The translations under genes and the position numbers were made by a program. This document shows positions 62,755 to 64,000 of a DNA stretch of 64,000 nt, in pieces. Numbering within the stretch: the stretch's first letter is position 1; every line of letters begins with the position of its first letter. The notes beneath the pieces are model-generated. The model made no database searches. It was given only the letters and a program-made list of their open reading frames with translations, and had not been told where the DNA came from. This DNA comes from Lepidostoma basale (Eukaryota > Arthropoda > Insecta > Trichoptera > Lepidostomatidae), in contig JAHDVF020001223.1 of NCBI GenBank assembly GCA_022606425.2, positions 186,001 through 250,000 of the forward strand. The letters are read 5' to 3'.

Positions 62755-63045
62755 TGGTTTGGACATATGGAAAGAATGAATGAAGAAAGAATGGTTAACC
62801 AATTGTATGTTAACGATGTAAATGGAACCAAAAATAGAGGAAGACCGAGGAAAACGTGGCACGATCAAATAAATCTAATATTGAATGTCGCCCATGTGAG
62901 GAGTCAGATAAATCGACGCGCGTGCATGGCACGATGTATGAACGTTGAGGAAGCGAGAGAAATATGTCAGGAAAGAAAAGTGTGGCAGTCCATTCATTCT
63001 GCCTACCCATTCGGGGAGACGGCGTGATGGTTAGTCAGTTGGTTA
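62755..63045 (+). mobile_element. RTE-like LINE 3' copy, TTAG-type tail
   Basis: Frame 62767-63027: MERMNEERMVNQLYVNDVNG, GRPRKTWHDQINLILNVAHV, RRACMARCMNVEEAREICQE, SAYPFGETA, then GGCGTGATGG and GTTAGTCAGTTGGTTAG. Head-to-head with the preceding copy. Confidence 0.85.
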
Positions 63046-63074
63046 GTTTTAATGGTAACATACAGCGATATCAA

Positions 63075-63200
63075 TCTATATATATAAAACAAAGTCAAAA
63101 ATCGTGTTAGTTACACCATTTATAACTCGAGAACGGCTGGACCAATTTTGAAGATCTTATATTTGCTGGATTTGTCTCCGTTCCGGATAACAGAATAATT
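63075..63200 (+). mobile_element. Helitron-like 5' end
   Basis: TCTATATATATAAAAC at 63075, followed within 80 bp by ACTCGAGAACGGCTGGACCA. This combination of a TC 5' terminus, a TATA run and the 'self-evident' sensor-like sequence is typical of insect Helitrons. It is inserted after an A and before CTATA within a repeat also seen at 6706-6726 (TAACATACAGCGATATCAA). The 3' hairpin and CTRR end were not found. Confidence 0.45.
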
Positions 63201-63890
63201 ATTAAAACATTTGAAAAAATCACTTAAATGATTTAAAATTAATTATATTTGTCGTACGTTTGACTAAATTTGACTTAATAAACGACGTATAAAATCAAAA
63301 TGGCGTGTATTTTAGTTTCGGTATCGCCCGTAGGTGGTGTATTGTTGATGCCAGATGTCAATACTCAATGTGAAAGATTTGAGTTGAGGTTATTTTTTAA
63401 TCGTCGCCGGGATTTTTGGTTTTCTTTATTAATTTTAGATTAACAATGCCCAAAGTTATAAAAATCAGTATAAGAGAGACTATTCTAAAAGTTAAACCCC
63501 TTTTGTGAAGGAGAGCAGAGAATATTTGCGCCATTAATACCATTCGAAAAAGATGACAGATGAGTGTTCCGTGGAGATTAAATAACCGATTTATGATTAG
63601 TGAATAATAATAAAAATACGTATTGTATATTTTGTATTGATTTTATAGGTGTATCTGTGTACATTCGGTCCAGAGAATTGTTACCATAGGAAATTCAGCC
63701 GCGAGTACTTAATAAACGAAATATTTGGCTAGATGAAGACGAGGAATTTCTTTTTTCAATTGATCAGGGACACTGAATCATCAAACTCTTCAGATGATGA
63801 ATATGATGATGCTAATGATGAAAACGGAGTTCATTGATGGATCACACTTATTCAAAATTATGTTGTCTGCTATTTAATTGTTTTAACGTG
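63201..63890. other. Unassigned, possibly Helitron interior
   Basis: No Rep/helicase motif is visible. ATGATGAATATGATGATGCTAATGATG at about 63795 is a short GAT-type microsatellite-like stretch. Confidence 0.25.
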
Positions 63891-63891
63891 T

Positions 63892-64000
63892 TGATGAATG
63901 TCGGAAAGTCAAAGGTGTTAGTTTTTGAAAGGGAAGAACAAATGACAGTTTGTAATATAAGTGTAAATGAAGAGAACTTGGAACAGGTGAGGGAATTTGT
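63892..64000 (+). mobile_element. RTE-like LINE, start of a copy running out of the window
   Basis: NVGKSKVLVFEREEQMTVCN then ISVNEENLEQVREF, nearly identical to 55580-55680. It is 5' truncated just after the YADD box region and continues past the window edge. Confidence 0.8.

Overview
The window is a dense, nested graveyard of transposable elements in an AT-rich arthropod genome. The repeat spectrum points to an insect and most probably a moth or butterfly: dozens of 5'-truncated non-LTR retrotransposon 3' ends with TTAG or GTT tails, several LINE families with GAAGAAG, ATT or GATTT tails, three mariner lineages, hAT elements, tRNA-derived SINEs, a Helitron-like end and an errantivirus-type Ty3/gypsy element. 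There is no operon structure, no rRNA, no CRISPR array and no bacterial signature. The lepidopteran assignment is inference from repeat content.

Layout. 1-5742: the right-hand part of a Ty3/gypsy (errantivirus-like) element, with gag open to the window edge, a textbook -1 frameshift site, a long pol whose integrase core is precisely missing, an env relic, a polypurine tract and a 345-bp 3' LTR with TGTTA...TAACA ends. 5743-12200: LINE and SINE debris interrupted by an intact-looking mariner (6869-8190). 12226-13860: a three-layer nest, with a SINE split by a hAT element that is itself split by an unclassified A-B-A' repeat. 14200-40264: mixed LINE fragments, mariner relics and many fold-back elements. 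40267-41528: a second, almost identical mariner copy lacking one end and carrying a 1-bp frameshift. 42370-44360: a two-unit tandem repeat containing a third, broken mariner. 44500-64000: more LINE and SINE debris, a three-unit fold-back array (48476-49335), a 237-bp TA microsatellite, a probable solo LTR (59611-60105) and a Helitron-like end (63075).

Two signals are not explained by ordinary repeat annotation. First, many of the fold-back elements, although different in sequence, share one scaffold on one or both arms: a CTGANGA-like box, one extra T or A, a short hairpin, GAAA, a self-complementary tetramer/hexamer, then TC or TT. The best copies (20371-20416 minus, 48914-48949 minus, 55282-55325 plus) match a hammerhead-ribozyme layout with a very short helix III. 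Second, the minus strand carries probable host-gene exons: a 70-nt internal exon with excellent splice sites (61362-61431), and possible terminal exons in the matching phase at 25220-25368 and 14968-15101. If real, most of this window is one giant TE-filled intron of an unidentified gene.

Two cut-and-paste elements look recent (the mariner pair). Most other copies are decayed. All boundaries of degraded repeats are approximate, to within about 10-30 bp, because they were read by eye.
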